This document shows positions 53,528 through 62,900 of a DNA stretch of 64,000 nt, one piece after another. Location of the stretch: NCBI GenBank assembly GCA_034435635.1, contig DAOTWY010000055.1:3550-67549 (forward strand), in the 5' to 3' direction. The position numbers were made by a program, and so were the translations under genes. The notes under the pieces were generated by a model. The model was not told the DNA's origin and searched no databases. It saw nothing but the letters and a program-made list of their open reading frames with translations. Position 1 is the stretch's first letter; every line of letters begins with the position of its first letter. Origin of the DNA: DAOTWY01 sp003696565 (GTDB lineage Bacteria; Chloroflexota; Anaerolineae; Aggregatilineales; Phototrophicaceae).

Positions 53528-54364
53528 ATGGCACTAACCCCAGCACAATTAGAGATTGCGAGGCGTATTGCCCATGAAGTACCAGACATGGATAGTACGC
53601 TCCCTAACTGGGCAAAGCGCACAAACCCCTTAATTCGGCGGCATTTAAAGGATGGTTGGCGCGTTTTTCCACCAGAGCTAGATACAATCTTGAAGTGGTT
53701 TATTCTCCAAATGGTGATACTCCTTGTCAGCCTTGTCTTTGATCTGGTTTATGTCTATTTAATGATGCTAGTGTTGGTCTCGGCGTTGTTTTTCCCGTTT
53801 ATGTTATATATTTATGGGCGGGTGCTGTTGACGATTCTTTCAGATAGTGCGCATCTGATGGCGGATGAGTATGAAAATGACACATTGACACTTTTACGTA
53901 CCACACCATTAACTACCCGTGAAATTGTGTTGAGTAAAATTAGCGCAACAGTTTGGGGACATATGGATGATTTGGCGTTGACCATCTTTTTTACGCTGAT
54001 TTTTGGTACACCGATGATAGCCTTGTTTTATCTGCTGGAATATCCGCCAAGTCAACAGCCAGGCATCTCCCAAATTGCATCTATTTTAGTCTTAGCGGCA
54101 TCAATCATTCGGCTACCGTTAGAGATGTTTATGATCGGGGCATTAGGTGTTATGATGGGTGCTGCTGCACGTATTAAACGAAACGCTTTGCTTGGGACAG
54201 CTGTGCTGTGCCTGTTTTATTTTCTGCTGTTGAACCTAGCACGCCTGATTCCTTTAGCTTGGTATTGGCAGGTGTTTGTAGATGCCGCCTTGCCGATTAT
54301 TCTGCCATTGGTGATTATTTGGGGCGCAGTCCAGGCAACTGTCTATCTGATTACTCGTGATTAG
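53528..54364 (+). CDS. ABC-2-type transporter permease-like membrane protein
   Basis: 278 residues, about six hydrophobic segments. The first ~55 residues are soluble. The segment MADEYENDTLTLLRTTPLTTREIVLSKISA (about 116-145) matches the coupling element of ABC-2 permeases: E..NDTLTLL..TPL..REIVLSK. No ATPase gene is adjacent, unlike most such permeases. It could be the membrane half of an exporter whose ATPase lies elsewhere. AAGAGG lies before the ATG. Confidence 0.75.
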   Translation: MALTPAQLEIARRIAHEVPDMDSTLPNWAKRTNPLIRRHLKDGWRVFPPELDTILKWFILQMVILLVSLVFDLVYVYLMMLVLVSALFFPFMLYIYGRVLLTILSDSAHLMADEYENDTLTLLRTTPLTTREIVLSKISATVWGHMDDLALTIFFTLIFGTPMIALFYLLEYPPSQQPGISQIASILVLAASIIRLPLEMFMIGALGVMMGAAARIKRNALLGTAVLCLFYFLLLNLARLIPLAWYWQVFVDAALPIILPLVIIWGAVQATVYLITRD

Positions 54365-54453
54365 TCGAATCGTAGGTTAATCAGCGGATAGATTATTGAC
54401 AGATTCCGTTATGATAGAAATAGCTGTTGTGTAGGCACAAAGGAGAACGTGTT

Positions 54454-55653
54454 ATGAAAACAAGGCTATTTCTGATTGTAAGCTTATTTTTGCTAGCGAT
54501 TTTTGTCAGCGCACAGGAGATCACGCCACGGGGTGATGAGATGGTTGACCCCAACGCCAATATTAGTTGGCCCCCGCCTGTATATGTGCTGCGTGGAGAA
54601 GTAGATATTCGTGGGTCGGCGAATTTGCCGAATATGAGCAATTATTTTTTGGAATTCCGTCCGTTGGAGATGCCCAGCCTCGAAACACCGACCCCAACAT
54701 CTAACGTCACAGCGACTGAATTGCCCTGGTTCCCCATTTCTTTACCCAGCAGTACGCCGGTTGTTGATGATATTTTAGGGACATGGAATACAGAAACAAC
54801 GCCAGATGGTTTATATGAGATCCGCCTGACAATTAACGTAACAGGTCAATCGCCAATCTATTTTGTTGTGCGTCCAATACGTGTTGAAAATGAACCACCG
54901 GATTTTGTGGTTGTTGAAGAACAATCTGTTACTCAGCCTGTTATTGTCACTGCTGCACCGCCTAGCCGTCCAACGCTCGCTCCAACACCGACTCCTGTTT
55001 CCAATGATCCAGTTGTCACAGCCAATTTAGATGCCAATGTTCGTTCTGGTGATAGCACTGACTTCCCGGTTATCGGCGCGTTGCGTCGAGGAGAAACAGC
55101 AGATGTCATCGGTATAAGCAGCAGCGGCAGCGGATGGTATTATATCATTTTGCCAAATGGTAGTGAGGGATGGATTTCTCCAACAGTGGTGACAGCTTCT
55201 GGTAACTTCCGTAATGTCCAACGGATTGCACCACCCCCACCGCCGTTTACACCCACACCGGTGCCTTCACCCACACCAGTGACAAACGCCAACCTGACGG
55301 GTAATGTGCCGGATTTAACGCCAGATAACCCGACATGTAACGTTCCATTCCAGGTATTGGTCAATATCACAAATAATGGCAGTGGTCCAACCAGCGGTGA
55401 GGCAACTGTGTTGGTTCAGGATGTGCGTGTGGCAGATAACTCTATTCAATCATCGTTTACAAGAACGCTGCCAGTGTTGAACCCTGGAGACAACTATGTG
55501 ATTGGCAATAATGCATGGAACATTAGCACCTATCATTCTGAGCAGCACCGGATTGTTGTGATTATCGACAGTGGCAATGCTGTGCCAGAAACAAACGAGA
55601 GCGACAATATCCTGACAACAACATATACGTTACAGCAAGGAACTTGTCCATAA
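54454..55653 (+). CDS. Secreted protein with SH3b and CARDB domains
   Basis: 399 residues from ATG 54454 with AAAGGAG eight bases upstream. A signal peptide ends FVSAQ. An SH3b-like domain at about 185-240 (LDANVRSGDSTDFPVIGALRRGETADVIGISSSGSGWYYI) lies between threonine/proline-rich spacers, followed by a CARDB-type beta domain (about 285-395, NPTCNVPFQVLVNITNNGSGPTSGEATVLV). SH3b domains commonly bind peptidoglycan; CARDB domains are adhesion-like. The protein may attach to the cell wall. Monocistronic, with a hairpin downstream. Confidence 0.85.
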   Translation: MKTRLFLIVSLFLLAIFVSAQEITPRGDEMVDPNANISWPPPVYVLRGEVDIRGSANLPNMSNYFLEFRPLEMPSLETPTPTSNVTATELPWFPISLPSSTPVVDDILGTWNTETTPDGLYEIRLTINVTGQSPIYFVVRPIRVENEPPDFVVVEEQSVTQPVIVTAAPPSRPTLAPTPTPVSNDPVVTANLDANVRSGDSTDFPVIGALRRGETADVIGISSSGSGWYYIILPNGSEGWISPTVVTASGNFRNVQRIAPPPPPFTPTPVPSPTPVTNANLTGNVPDLTPDNPTCNVPFQVLVNITNNGSGPTSGEATVLVQDVRVADNSIQSSFTRTLPVLNPGDNYVIGNNAWNISTYHSEQHRIVVIIDSGNAVPETNESDNILTTTYTLQQGTCP

Positions 55654-55679
55654 GGTAGTTATCTAGGTGAGCATACTTT

Positions 55680-55703
55680 AGGGGAGCTAATCATGGCTCC
55701 CCT
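55680..55703 (+). terminator. Hairpin downstream of the SH3b/CARDB gene
   Basis: Perfect eight-base-pair stem AGGGGAGC/GCTCCCCT (55680-55687 with 55696-55703), eight-base loop, followed by TCTAGTTG. It sits 27 bases beyond the stop and 29 bases before the next gene. Confidence 0.6.
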
Positions 55704-55731
55704 TCTAGTTGAATAACTTGAAAGGCGATCT

Positions 55732-55995
55732 ATGTCAGACGATCAAATAAAGCAAAAAATTGCTCAGGTACAAGCCATGTATGGGCAGGAATTGATGCAA
55801 AAAGCCAACGTCACAGGCGTTGGTATTGGATACAAACGCATAAAGGGCGAATCCACTGATCAATTGGCGTTAGTTGTAATGGTCAAAGAAAAAGTCCCTA
55901 TAGATGATTTAGCCCCGCAGGATCGTATCCCGTCAGAGATCGACGGCATCCCTGTTGATGTGCAAGATGTGGGTGGGATGTTCTTCGCCCAATAA
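55732..55995 (+). CDS. Standalone copy of the trypsin-fold protease's N-terminal domain
   Basis: 87 residues. Aligned by eye without gaps to residues 5-85 of the protease at 51004-52143, about 32 of 81 positions are identical (for example QELxxKxNVxGVxxGY, then VxEKVPxxDLxxxDxxPxEixGixxDVxxVG). No protease triad is present. The domain may be a propeptide-like inhibitor, a chaperone or a regulatory partner; that is inference. The 3' end overlaps the convergent HEAT-repeat gene by 63 bases. The AAGG ribosome-binding site is a few bases before ATG. Confidence 0.8.
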   Translation: MSDDQIKQKIAQVQAMYGQELMQKANVTGVGIGYKRIKGESTDQLALVVMVKEKVPIDDLAPQDRIPSEIDGIPVDVQDVGGMFFAQ

Positions 55996-56526
55996 TTTTA
56001 ATGCTTGTCTTGCTGCTTGTTGGATTCGTTGACTAGGGTCTTGGCAGCACAACATAAGATCGGGGATTGCACGTTTATCCCCTAATATCCCCAAGGCGTA
56101 AATAGCGCGATGCCGTACATGCAATTTATGATCTTGTAGGGCTTTTAAAAGCCCAGGGACTGCTTCAACATATCCTAGTGTGGCTAGTCCCGCTGCTGCA
56201 CGATACCGCACATCAGCATCTTTGTCATGTTTTAAGGCGTGTAAAAAAATTGGCAGAGCATCTTGTGCTTTTAAGCGTTCTAGAGCATATAACACATGAT
56301 AGCGTACATGCGCGTCAACATCATCAACCATGGCGATTAAAGCTTGTATGGCTGTTGCATCTCCCAACTCTCCAAGTGTATATGCGGCACGTTCCCGAAT
56401 GATGGCAATTGGACTGTGCAGAGCATCTAACAGCTGGGGGAGTGCTTCATGAAATGTGTTAAGCAACTGAACTGCTGCTCGGCGGTGAATGTGCCAATCC
56501 CATTCTGCTAATGCCTTATGAATCAT
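55933..56526 (-). CDS. HEAT-repeat (PBS-lyase-type) protein
   Basis: About 197 residues from ATG 56526 (a GTG at 56556 is less likely). It is made of five or six HEAT repeats: DALHSPIAIIRERAAYTLGELGDATAIQALIAMVDD, VDAHVRYHVLYALERLKAQDALPIFLHAL, DADVRYRAAAGLATLGYVEAVPGLLKALQ, and KLHVRHRAIYALGILGDKRAIPDLMLC. Such proteins are scaffolds; the PBS-lyase subtype name does not imply phycobilins. The start overlaps the stop of the Dabb gene by 11 bases. The last 63 bases overlap the convergent small protein gene. Confidence 0.87.
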   Translation of the reverse strand: MIHKALAEWDWHIHRRAAVQLLNTFHEALPQLLDALHSPIAIIRERAAYTLGELGDATAIQALIAMVDDVDAHVRYHVLYALERLKAQDALPIFLHALKHDKDADVRYRAAAGLATLGYVEAVPGLLKALQDHKLHVRHRAIYALGILGDKRAIPDLMLCCQDPSQRIQQAARQALKLLGEEHPTHILHINRDAVDL

Positions 56527-56806
56527 AATCCACAGCGATAATGCTACTTGTGACACTTTTTATATAATTTACAACCTCTTGATGCTCTGGATGTGCCTGA
56601 TATGTATTTAAATCTTCAAGCGTATCGAATTGAGAAATCAACGCTAAATCATAATTACGTGCTGATTCAATGACGTTGATACCAACCTCATAATGCTTAA
56701 TTTGTGGTATTCTCTTAGGCAAAGCCATGAGTTTGCTTTTAATCGTTTGTGCCGTCTCTTGATTAGGTGTTACTAATTTGAAGAATACGACATGAGTAAT
56801 CATCAT
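56516..56806 (-). CDS. Stress-responsive alpha/beta barrel (Dabb) domain protein
   Basis: About 96 residues with the Dabb motif: MITHVVFFKLVTPNQETAQTIKSKLMALPKRIPQIKHYEVGINV, then YDLALISQFDTLEDLNTYQAHPEHQEVVNYI. The His-Val-Val-Phe-Phe-Lys and YQAHPEH segments are diagnostic. The family covers dimeric proteins of varied role. Two in-frame ATGs (56806, 56803); AAGGA lies upstream of both. It overlaps the downstream HEAT-repeat gene start. Confidence 0.9.
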   Translation of the reverse strand: MMITHVVFFKLVTPNQETAQTIKSKLMALPKRIPQIKHYEVGINVIESARNYDLALISQFDTLEDLNTYQAHPEHQEVVNYIKSVTSSIIAVDYDS

Positions 56807-56858
56807 TTGTTCCTTTTTGCACATTCATTCCGCTTATTTTAACACGCTTATAAGAGAA

Positions 56859-56887
56859 TTGAGTGAAAACATCATTTGATGTATAAT
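56859..56887 (+). promoter_or_regulatory. Sigma-70-like promoter upstream of dnaN
   Basis: TTGAGT (56859-56864) and TATAAT (56882-56887), exactly 17 bases apart, a near-consensus promoter. It lies 187 bases before the dnaN ATG, leaving a long untranslated leader. No DnaA-box-like TTATCCACA was seen in the interval. Confidence 0.7.
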
Positions 56888-57073
56888 TTTGGGATAATTT
56901 GGGAAATTATAGTAGTGAACATGGTATTATAACCAAGTTCCCCATGCATAAAAATCGCGGTTGTGTGCCGCGCATAATCTTTTGTTTGATGCACGGCGGT
57001 AGCAAGATACACCGGTTGTGCTTCTCTGCACTCGATGTTATAAGGTCGGGTGGTTTCCAGCACGGAGGTTTTA

Positions 57074-58213
57074 ATGAAAATATCGGTTTTACAAGAAAAC
57101 CTAGCAAAAGGCTTAAGTATTGTCAGTAGGGCAGTAGAAAACCGCCCGACAATGCCCGTTTTGGGGAATGTGTTGCTCCAAACAGAGGATGCACGGTTAC
57201 GGTTAGCGGCTATCAACATGACGCTTGGGATGGGCATTACTTGCCGGATTGGTGCTAAGGTAGAACAGCATGGGGCGGTGACCTTACCGTCAAAGACATT
57301 TGCGGATTTGGTTAATAACCTTTCCCCAGAAAAAGTTGAGCTAGAGCTAGACGACGCGACACAAACCATGCATTTGCGGTGTGGGGGCACTAAAGCCAAT
57401 ATCAAGGGGATAGATGCGGATGAATTCCCGCCGGTTCGTACAGATGGCACAGGTGATTTTGTTGTGGAAGGCAAAATCTTGAAAGAGATGATTTTGCAGA
57501 CTGTTTTCGCAGCGGCAACCGAAGATGCACGCCCTATTCTTACCGGGGTTTATGTGCGCTTGGAAGGGAATACCCTCACTATGGCTGCAGCAGATGGGTA
57601 TCGCCTGGCTGTTCGTACCACGAAGCTGGATCAGGAATTTGCCAACCCTGTTGAAATGGTCATCCCTGCCAAATCTCTAGCTGAAGTTGCCCGTATTATC
57701 AGCGATGAGGATAGTGAAGTCCTGATAACACTGCCTGGTGAACAGAACCTTGTGATGTTCCATATGAAAAACGTGGATGTTTCTTCTCAATTACTTGAGG
57801 GCAAATTCCCGGATTTTACCGCGATTATCCCCAAAACATACAGCACTGCCACAGTGATGTATACCTCAGAGTTGTTGCGTGCATGCCAACGGGCAGAGAT
57901 TTTTGCACGGGATAGTGCTTATAGCGGACGTTTGTATGTTACCCCGCCCAGAGGACCCGGTGAACCTGGTGAGGTCAAAGTTGCCAGCAGCAGCACAGAG
58001 CGCGGTGATAATGAGGGTATTGTGGACGCTTCTGTAGAAGGTGAACCGTTAGATATTTCCTTCAATATTAAATATCTCATCGATGTGTTGCGTGTTATCC
58101 CAGATGAGCGTGTTGTGTTGCAAAGCAATGGCTCGGCGAACCCCGGCGTGATCCGACCAGAAAACCGTGATGACTTCATTCATGTGATTATGCCGATGAG
58201 TATGACCCGTTAA
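57074..58213 (+). CDS. dnaN: DNA polymerase III sliding clamp, beta subunit
   Basis: 379 residues from ATG 57074 with a perfect GGAGG five bases upstream. The beta-clamp three-domain fold is recognisable: KISVLQENLAKGLSIVSRAVENRPTMPVLGNVLLQ at the start, IKGIDADEFPPV, the middle ILTGVYVRLEGNTLTMAAADGYRLAVRT, LLEGKFPDFTAIIP and the C-terminal VLQSNGSANPGVIRPE with VIMPMSMTR, the last being the usual ending. dnaN often follows dnaA at the origin, but here its upstream neighbour is an unrelated minus-strand gene. Confidence 0.97.
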   Translation: MKISVLQENLAKGLSIVSRAVENRPTMPVLGNVLLQTEDARLRLAAINMTLGMGITCRIGAKVEQHGAVTLPSKTFADLVNNLSPEKVELELDDATQTMHLRCGGTKANIKGIDADEFPPVRTDGTGDFVVEGKILKEMILQTVFAAATEDARPILTGVYVRLEGNTLTMAAADGYRLAVRTTKLDQEFANPVEMVIPAKSLAEVARIISDEDSEVLITLPGEQNLVMFHMKNVDVSSQLLEGKFPDFTAIIPKTYSTATVMYTSELLRACQRAEIFARDSAYSGRLYVTPPRGPGEPGEVKVASSSTERGDNEGIVDASVEGEPLDISFNIKYLIDVLRVIPDERVVLQSNGSANPGVIRPENRDDFIHVIMPMSMTR

Positions 58214-58239
58214 AACTTACCCTAGAAATCTCATAAAAA

Positions 58240-58290
58240 CCCGTTACAATACCTTGCACTTCCGTTAGACTGTAACGGGCTTTTTGTTTG
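58240..58290 (+). terminator. Intrinsic terminator after dnaN
   Basis: Stem CCCGTTACA/TGTAACGGG (58240-58248 with 58271-58279), with a 22-base loop, followed by CTTTTTGTTTG. It ends dnaN transcription before rpsD. Confidence 0.75.
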
Positions 58291-58316
58291 CCCGTATAAG
58301 ACATGAGGTTTTTTGA

Positions 58317-58943
58317 ATGGCATCATATCACGGACCGAAGGCAAAGGTTCAGCGCCGCTTTGGCGAAGTGCTGATCCCACGCCGTAAATATCAAAAAATT
58401 CTGGAGAATCGTCCCTATCCGCCTGGCGATCATGGGCGCGAAAAGCAATTCCGTTCTGGTCGGCGGAGTGACTTTGGTTTGCAGTTGGACGAAAAGCAGA
58501 AGCTGGCTTTTATCTATAATGTGCGTGAAAGACAACTGCGTAACTATTATAAAAAAGCTGCTAAAATGACTGGGCGTACGGGTGAAAACCTGTTAATTTT
58601 GCTGGAACGCCGTTTGGATAACATCGTTTATCGTGCTGGTTTTGCAGCGACTATCTGGCAAGCACGTCAGTTTGTGGGGCATGGGCATATCCTAGTGAAT
58701 GGCAACCGTGTGAACTTGCCTTCTTATCAGGTACAGCCTGGTGATGTGATTAGTATCCAACCTAAGATGCAGAAAAACCCACAAATCGTCGAATTGCTGG
58801 AACAAGGTGTGGCTGCACCAGATTATTTGGCGGTGGAAGCAGACCAGTTCAAAGCGACCTTGAATCGCTTACCAGAAGGGAAAGAAATTCCCGTACCGGT
58901 TGATATTCAACTTGTGGTTGAATACTACAACCGCCTGACGTAA
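58317..58943 (+). CDS. rpsD: 30S ribosomal protein S4
   Basis: 208 residues. The S4 signature RRLDNIVYRAGFAATIWQARQFVGHGHILVNGNRVNLPSYQVQPGDVI (S4 RNA-binding domain) is exact, with the usual N-terminal ERRPYPPGDHGRE-like segment seen here as ENRPYPPGDHG. No zinc cysteines at the N-terminus, so this is the cysteine-free paralogue. It is unusual that it stands alone rather than in the alpha operon with rpsK and rpoA. GAGG lies before the ATG, and terminators flank it. Confidence 0.96.
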   Translation: MASYHGPKAKVQRRFGEVLIPRRKYQKILENRPYPPGDHGREKQFRSGRRSDFGLQLDEKQKLAFIYNVRERQLRNYYKKAAKMTGRTGENLLILLERRLDNIVYRAGFAATIWQARQFVGHGHILVNGNRVNLPSYQVQPGDVISIQPKMQKNPQIVELLEQGVAAPDYLAVEADQFKATLNRLPEGKEIPVPVDIQLVVEYYNRLT

Positions 58944-58961
58944 TCCAGAAATTCCTTTGAA

Positions 58962-58985
58962 CCCCATCACCTGATGGGGTTTTTT
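58962..58985 (+). terminator. Intrinsic terminator after rpsD
   Basis: Perfect eight-base-pair stem CCCCATCA/TGATGGGG (58962-58969 with 58972-58979), two-base loop, and a TTTTTT run. A typical strong terminator. Confidence 0.9.
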
Positions 58986-59094
58986 GTTTTGCCACGTTCG
59001 TAAGGTATCCTCACACGGTAACGTCAAAAATATAAGAGAAATACCGTAGGACTTTTTGCAATTGGCTTGTGAGCTAAAACATGAGGACTAATCT

Positions 59095-59529
59095 ATGGAA
59101 AATCGCATTGTCACTGTGACACTTGAAGATCATTATTTGGCAATGGCTCAATCGCGTCAGCATCAATGGATGGCAGATTTACCTGTTGAAAGCGGCGGGG
59201 ATGACCAAGCACCTACACCGGAAGAACTGGTGATGGGCACGTTAGGGTCATGTATGGCGCAAACGGCTAAACTGTATGCTAATCGTAAGGGGTGGCAAAT
59301 TGATAAGATCACTGTCGAACTGAGTTTTGAACGATTTAGCGGGAAAGATTATCCTGGCTATGACGGGGATGCCCCGTTTGTGCATGAAATTCGGGAACAT
59401 ATTACCGTAGAAGGTCCACTGGATGACGAGCAAAAAGCCCGTATTGTTGAAATTATGGGCAAGTGCCCTATCCGGCGATTGATTCAAAGTCCGGCATTTT
59501 TTGTTGAAGCTACGCCACAAACTGAATGA
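59095..59529 (+). CDS. OsmC-family peroxiredoxin-like protein
   Basis: 144 residues. The OsmC/YhfA fold is indicated by PTPEELVMGTLGSCMAQTAKLYANRKGWQIDKITVEL, with one cysteine in LGSCMAQ and a second at GKCPIRRLIQSP (about 123), the redox pair expected for the family, which reduces organic hydroperoxides. A charged LDDEQKARIVEIMGKCPI segment completes it. Starts with ATG after GAGG. The following small membrane gene overlaps by four bases (ATGA). Confidence 0.9.
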   Translation: MENRIVTVTLEDHYLAMAQSRQHQWMADLPVESGGDDQAPTPEELVMGTLGSCMAQTAKLYANRKGWQIDKITVELSFERFSGKDYPGYDGDAPFVHEIREHITVEGPLDDEQKARIVEIMGKCPIRRLIQSPAFFVEATPQTE

Positions 59530-59765
59530 TGGTGCCGGAATATGACCAGGAAATTGAATTAGATGGTGTTAACGATTGGTTGTTAACCGATGATGATCTG
59601 ATTCAATCAGAAGGGTGGACATGGCAACGTGCGATTTATCTTCTGATTGCATTACTGATGATTATTGCTATGTTGACGGTGTATGTTCTGCTACCGTTGA
59701 TTCAAAGCAATTTGCCATCTGTGCCGCCCACTACGCCGATTCCTTTGCCTGGCTCAATGGTGTAA
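59526..59765 (+). CDS. Small single-helix membrane protein, coupled to OsmC
   Basis: 79 residues: an acidic N-terminal 35 residues, one strongly hydrophobic helix (about 37-60), and a proline-rich external tail (PPTTPIPLPG). The ATG overlaps the stop of the OsmC gene as ATGATG (four bases), indicating coupled translation. No domain identified. Perhaps a membrane partner or just a linked gene. Confidence 0.65.
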   Translation: MMVPEYDQEIELDGVNDWLLTDDDLIQSEGWTWQRAIYLLIALLMIIAMLTVYVLLPLIQSNLPSVPPTTPIPLPGSMV

Positions 59766-59767
59766 AT

Positions 59768-59841
59768 AACGCGGGGGGAAGTTTTTCTCGTAGTGGTTGC
59801 CAAGAGAGAAATCCCCTGGCAACGTCACTCACCCCCACGTT
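59768..59841. other. Structured element between the OsmC operon and ftsK
   Basis: An outer stem AACG-GGGGG with CCCCC-CGTT (59768-59777 with 59832-59841, nine pairs, one mismatch) encloses an inner stem AGTG-GTTGCCA with TGGCAAC-CACT (59792-59802 with 59817-59829, two bases bulged). It lies between convergent genes, so it may be a two-way terminator; it resembles a small folded RNA. It does not match a tRNA: no T-loop GTTCGA. Confidence 0.5.
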
Positions 59842-59900
59842 GTATATATAAGATTGGTTTCTTAAAATACCTGCATATAACAAACGTTACGTCTGTTATT

Positions 59901-62900
59901 TTATTTCTTATATGGTAATACCTCACGCGGCTTGCTGCCTTCTGTGGGTGGACCAACTACACCTTCCGCTTCCATCACGTCAATCAAACGGGCTGCGCGG
60001 GTATAACCAATACGTAACCGACGTTGCAATAATGACACAGAAGCTTTGTTGAGACGGCGCACTAATTCGACTGCTTCGGCATAAAGTTCATCTTCATGTC
60101 CTGCTTCATCCACACTGGTTGAGCCGTATCCAGCTGAATGATTATCTGGATTAGCGGGGGATGTTTCATCCCAAAAGGCTTTTTGTGTGGAAGGGGGTGG
60201 TGATGCCATGAAGCGATCCCCCTTTGGAATGATAGAAGCTGTGGATTCGTTTGAGTTATCCATGACCAATGCCGTAATTGGTTTTTGTTCAGTAGCGACC
60301 CCTTGCGACCGCCAATAACGGCAGATGTTGTTGATTTCCATATCGGAAACAAACACACCTTGTAACCGTTGAGGCGCGGGGGAATCCCCACTCATATAGA
60401 GCATATCCCCTTTACCAAGCAAGCGTTCTGCGCCTGGTTGATCTAAGATCACGCGGCTATCTACACCACCGGCAACGGCGAATGCGATACGTGCCGGGAA
60501 GTTGGCTTTAATGAGACCGGTGACAACATCAACTGATGGGCGTTGTGTAGCGATGACTAGATGGATACCGGTGGCACGGGCTAATGCAGCAATACGAGTG
60601 ATAACGCGCTCTGTTTCGTCTGGCGCAAGCATCATCAAGTCTGCGAGTTCATCAATGATAACAACAATATAAGGCATGGGGGGCGTTGTTTCTGGACGGT
60701 GTTCATTATAATCTGTGATGTTGCGGGCACCGGCTTCACTGAATTTTTTATAGCGTTCGTCCATTTCTCGCGTAACCCACTTGAGTACGCCCACAATGCG
60801 CTCTAGTTCTACCACGACAGGCGCAACAAGATGTGGAATGCCGTTGTAGCCGGTTAATTCAACACGCTTGGGGTCAACCATAATAAACTTGACTTGATCC
60901 GGCGTATTGCGAATTAACAAACTGGCAATTATGGCGTTGACGCAGACTGATTTACCAGAACCAGTTGTGCCAGCGACAAGCAAATGCGGCATCTGCGCTA
61001 GATCAGCGGCGACAGGTGTGCCATCTACACTTTGCCCCAAGCAGATTGCCAACATGGATTTTTCCGCAATTTTGTTGAATTGAGGGCTTTCCATCACATC
61101 ACGCAAGCTGACCAGAGACGCTTCCTCATTGGGTACTTCGATCCCAACAAACCCTTTACCAGGGACAGGTGCTTCTACACGGATGGATTTGGCACCTAAC
61201 GCCAACTGTAAGTCTTTATCTAGCTGGGCGATTGCACTTACTTTAACACGGCTCTTTTTGCCGCTGCGTCCTTCTAAATAATCTGGCTCAACACCGAACT
61301 GCGTAATAACTGGACCGGTGTTAATTTCTACAACCTTACCAGGGGCACCAAAGCTCTTTAGCGTTTCCTCGATGATGCGTGCGCGTTGTACCAATTGATT
61401 GCGGTCAAAATCCCCTTCTGAACCGGGAGCTAGCAACGTGCGGTAATCTGGCAAACGCCATTGTTTATTGGCACCACGCATAGGCGTGGCAGACACTTTG
61501 GCGGGCTGCTCGGTTCGCTTTTGCCCTGGGTTGATCGCCGGTGCTGGTTCAGCTGATGCAACAACCTTGGGCATGGGACGGTTTTGCGGTTCTACTGGCT
61601 TAGGTACTGCGGACGAATCATCCTGCGGTTTGGGTGGTGTACCAGCTTTGGATGTGGGCAAGGTAAACCCTTGGCTATGAGACGGTGTGCCGGCTGCATC
61701 TCGCTCAGGTTTATTAAATGGTGAAAATGCAGCGGGTTGTACAGCTGCGGCTAATGCCTCGTCATCCATTAAGTCATCGTCTTCTTCGTCATCCTCATCA
61801 TCAATTGTTGGACGAGTTAGCCCAGAGCGTAGTTGATCTAACCGTGCGGCGCGCTCTGCGGATTGTGGGAAGTCCCGCGCTAATAAGTCATCTGGTGCGG
61901 TTGTCGTCTCTTGGTCGTCGTCCTCATCGGATTTGGGTGTAAAGGCTGGGCTGGTGAAGGGACGCGGCTTTAATAAGCTGGACTCAGCGCCGTCTGGGCG
62001 TGCAAAAGGTGAACGCCCGCCAACTGATGCTGCTGCGGGTTGTGCTGGGTTAGCAGGTACAGCTGTGGTTGACTGTTCTTTGGCAGGTGTGGGCATCGTT
62101 GTTGGTGGCGGCGGCGAAGATATAATTTTTTCTTGTGGTTTGACGATTTCCAACTCTGGCTCTGGTTGAGCGGTTATTGCTTGCTCATTTGATTTAGACC
62201 CACTAAATGGCACAGCATTTTTTAAGCGAGAGGTAAAGCTGCTTAGCAAACCACCGCGGGATTGTGCTTCTCGTTCTGGTAATTGTGTTGGTGGTGGGGG
62301 GGCACTGGCTGCAGGTGCATTCTGAATAGGTTGTGCTTCTCCACCTCGGCGGATCAGAATGCCACGTTGTTCAATTGGCACTTCTCCTTGTGGTAGGGCA
62401 CTTTGTGAGCCAGCTGGTAAACTGCCAGGTTCTGGCTTACTGATGTGGACTTCAGCCGCCTGTTGTTGATTACGGGCTTCTAATTGTTTCATCCGTTCCA
62501 CACGGCGCGCTTGTGCCCGTCGTTGAACCGCAATCTGGAAACTGCGCCAAGCACTGATGACAAAAACGGCTAACTCAGCAGCGGTTGTACGTGTTGCTAG
62601 CATCACGCTGACGATAATCCAACCAAATACGGCAAAGAACGCTGGGATTTCACCGAGCATTGTAACCAGCAAGATATATAATTCGCCACCGATCCAACCG
62701 CCGCCCCAGCCGTTTTGTATAGTGTGGTTACGGACGATGATCGGGAAAGTTTCTGCATTGGCGAGTGTGTAAATGCTATCGATGAAAGTCTCAATAATCA
62801 TAAAGACCATCAGAATGCCAATATATAGCATCACCAAGCCAGCGATGCGTACGGGATCAATCTCTGGGGCTTCGTCCCCAAAATGGCGGATGATTAACCA

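Noticed and set aside
56807..57073. Replication origin at dnaN
   Set aside because: Only a promoter was found; there are no DnaA-box-like repeats and no dnaA nearby. GC-skew could not be computed here.
59768..59841. SRP RNA
   Set aside because: The apical GGAA/GCAGCC-type signature of the SRP S-domain is missing.
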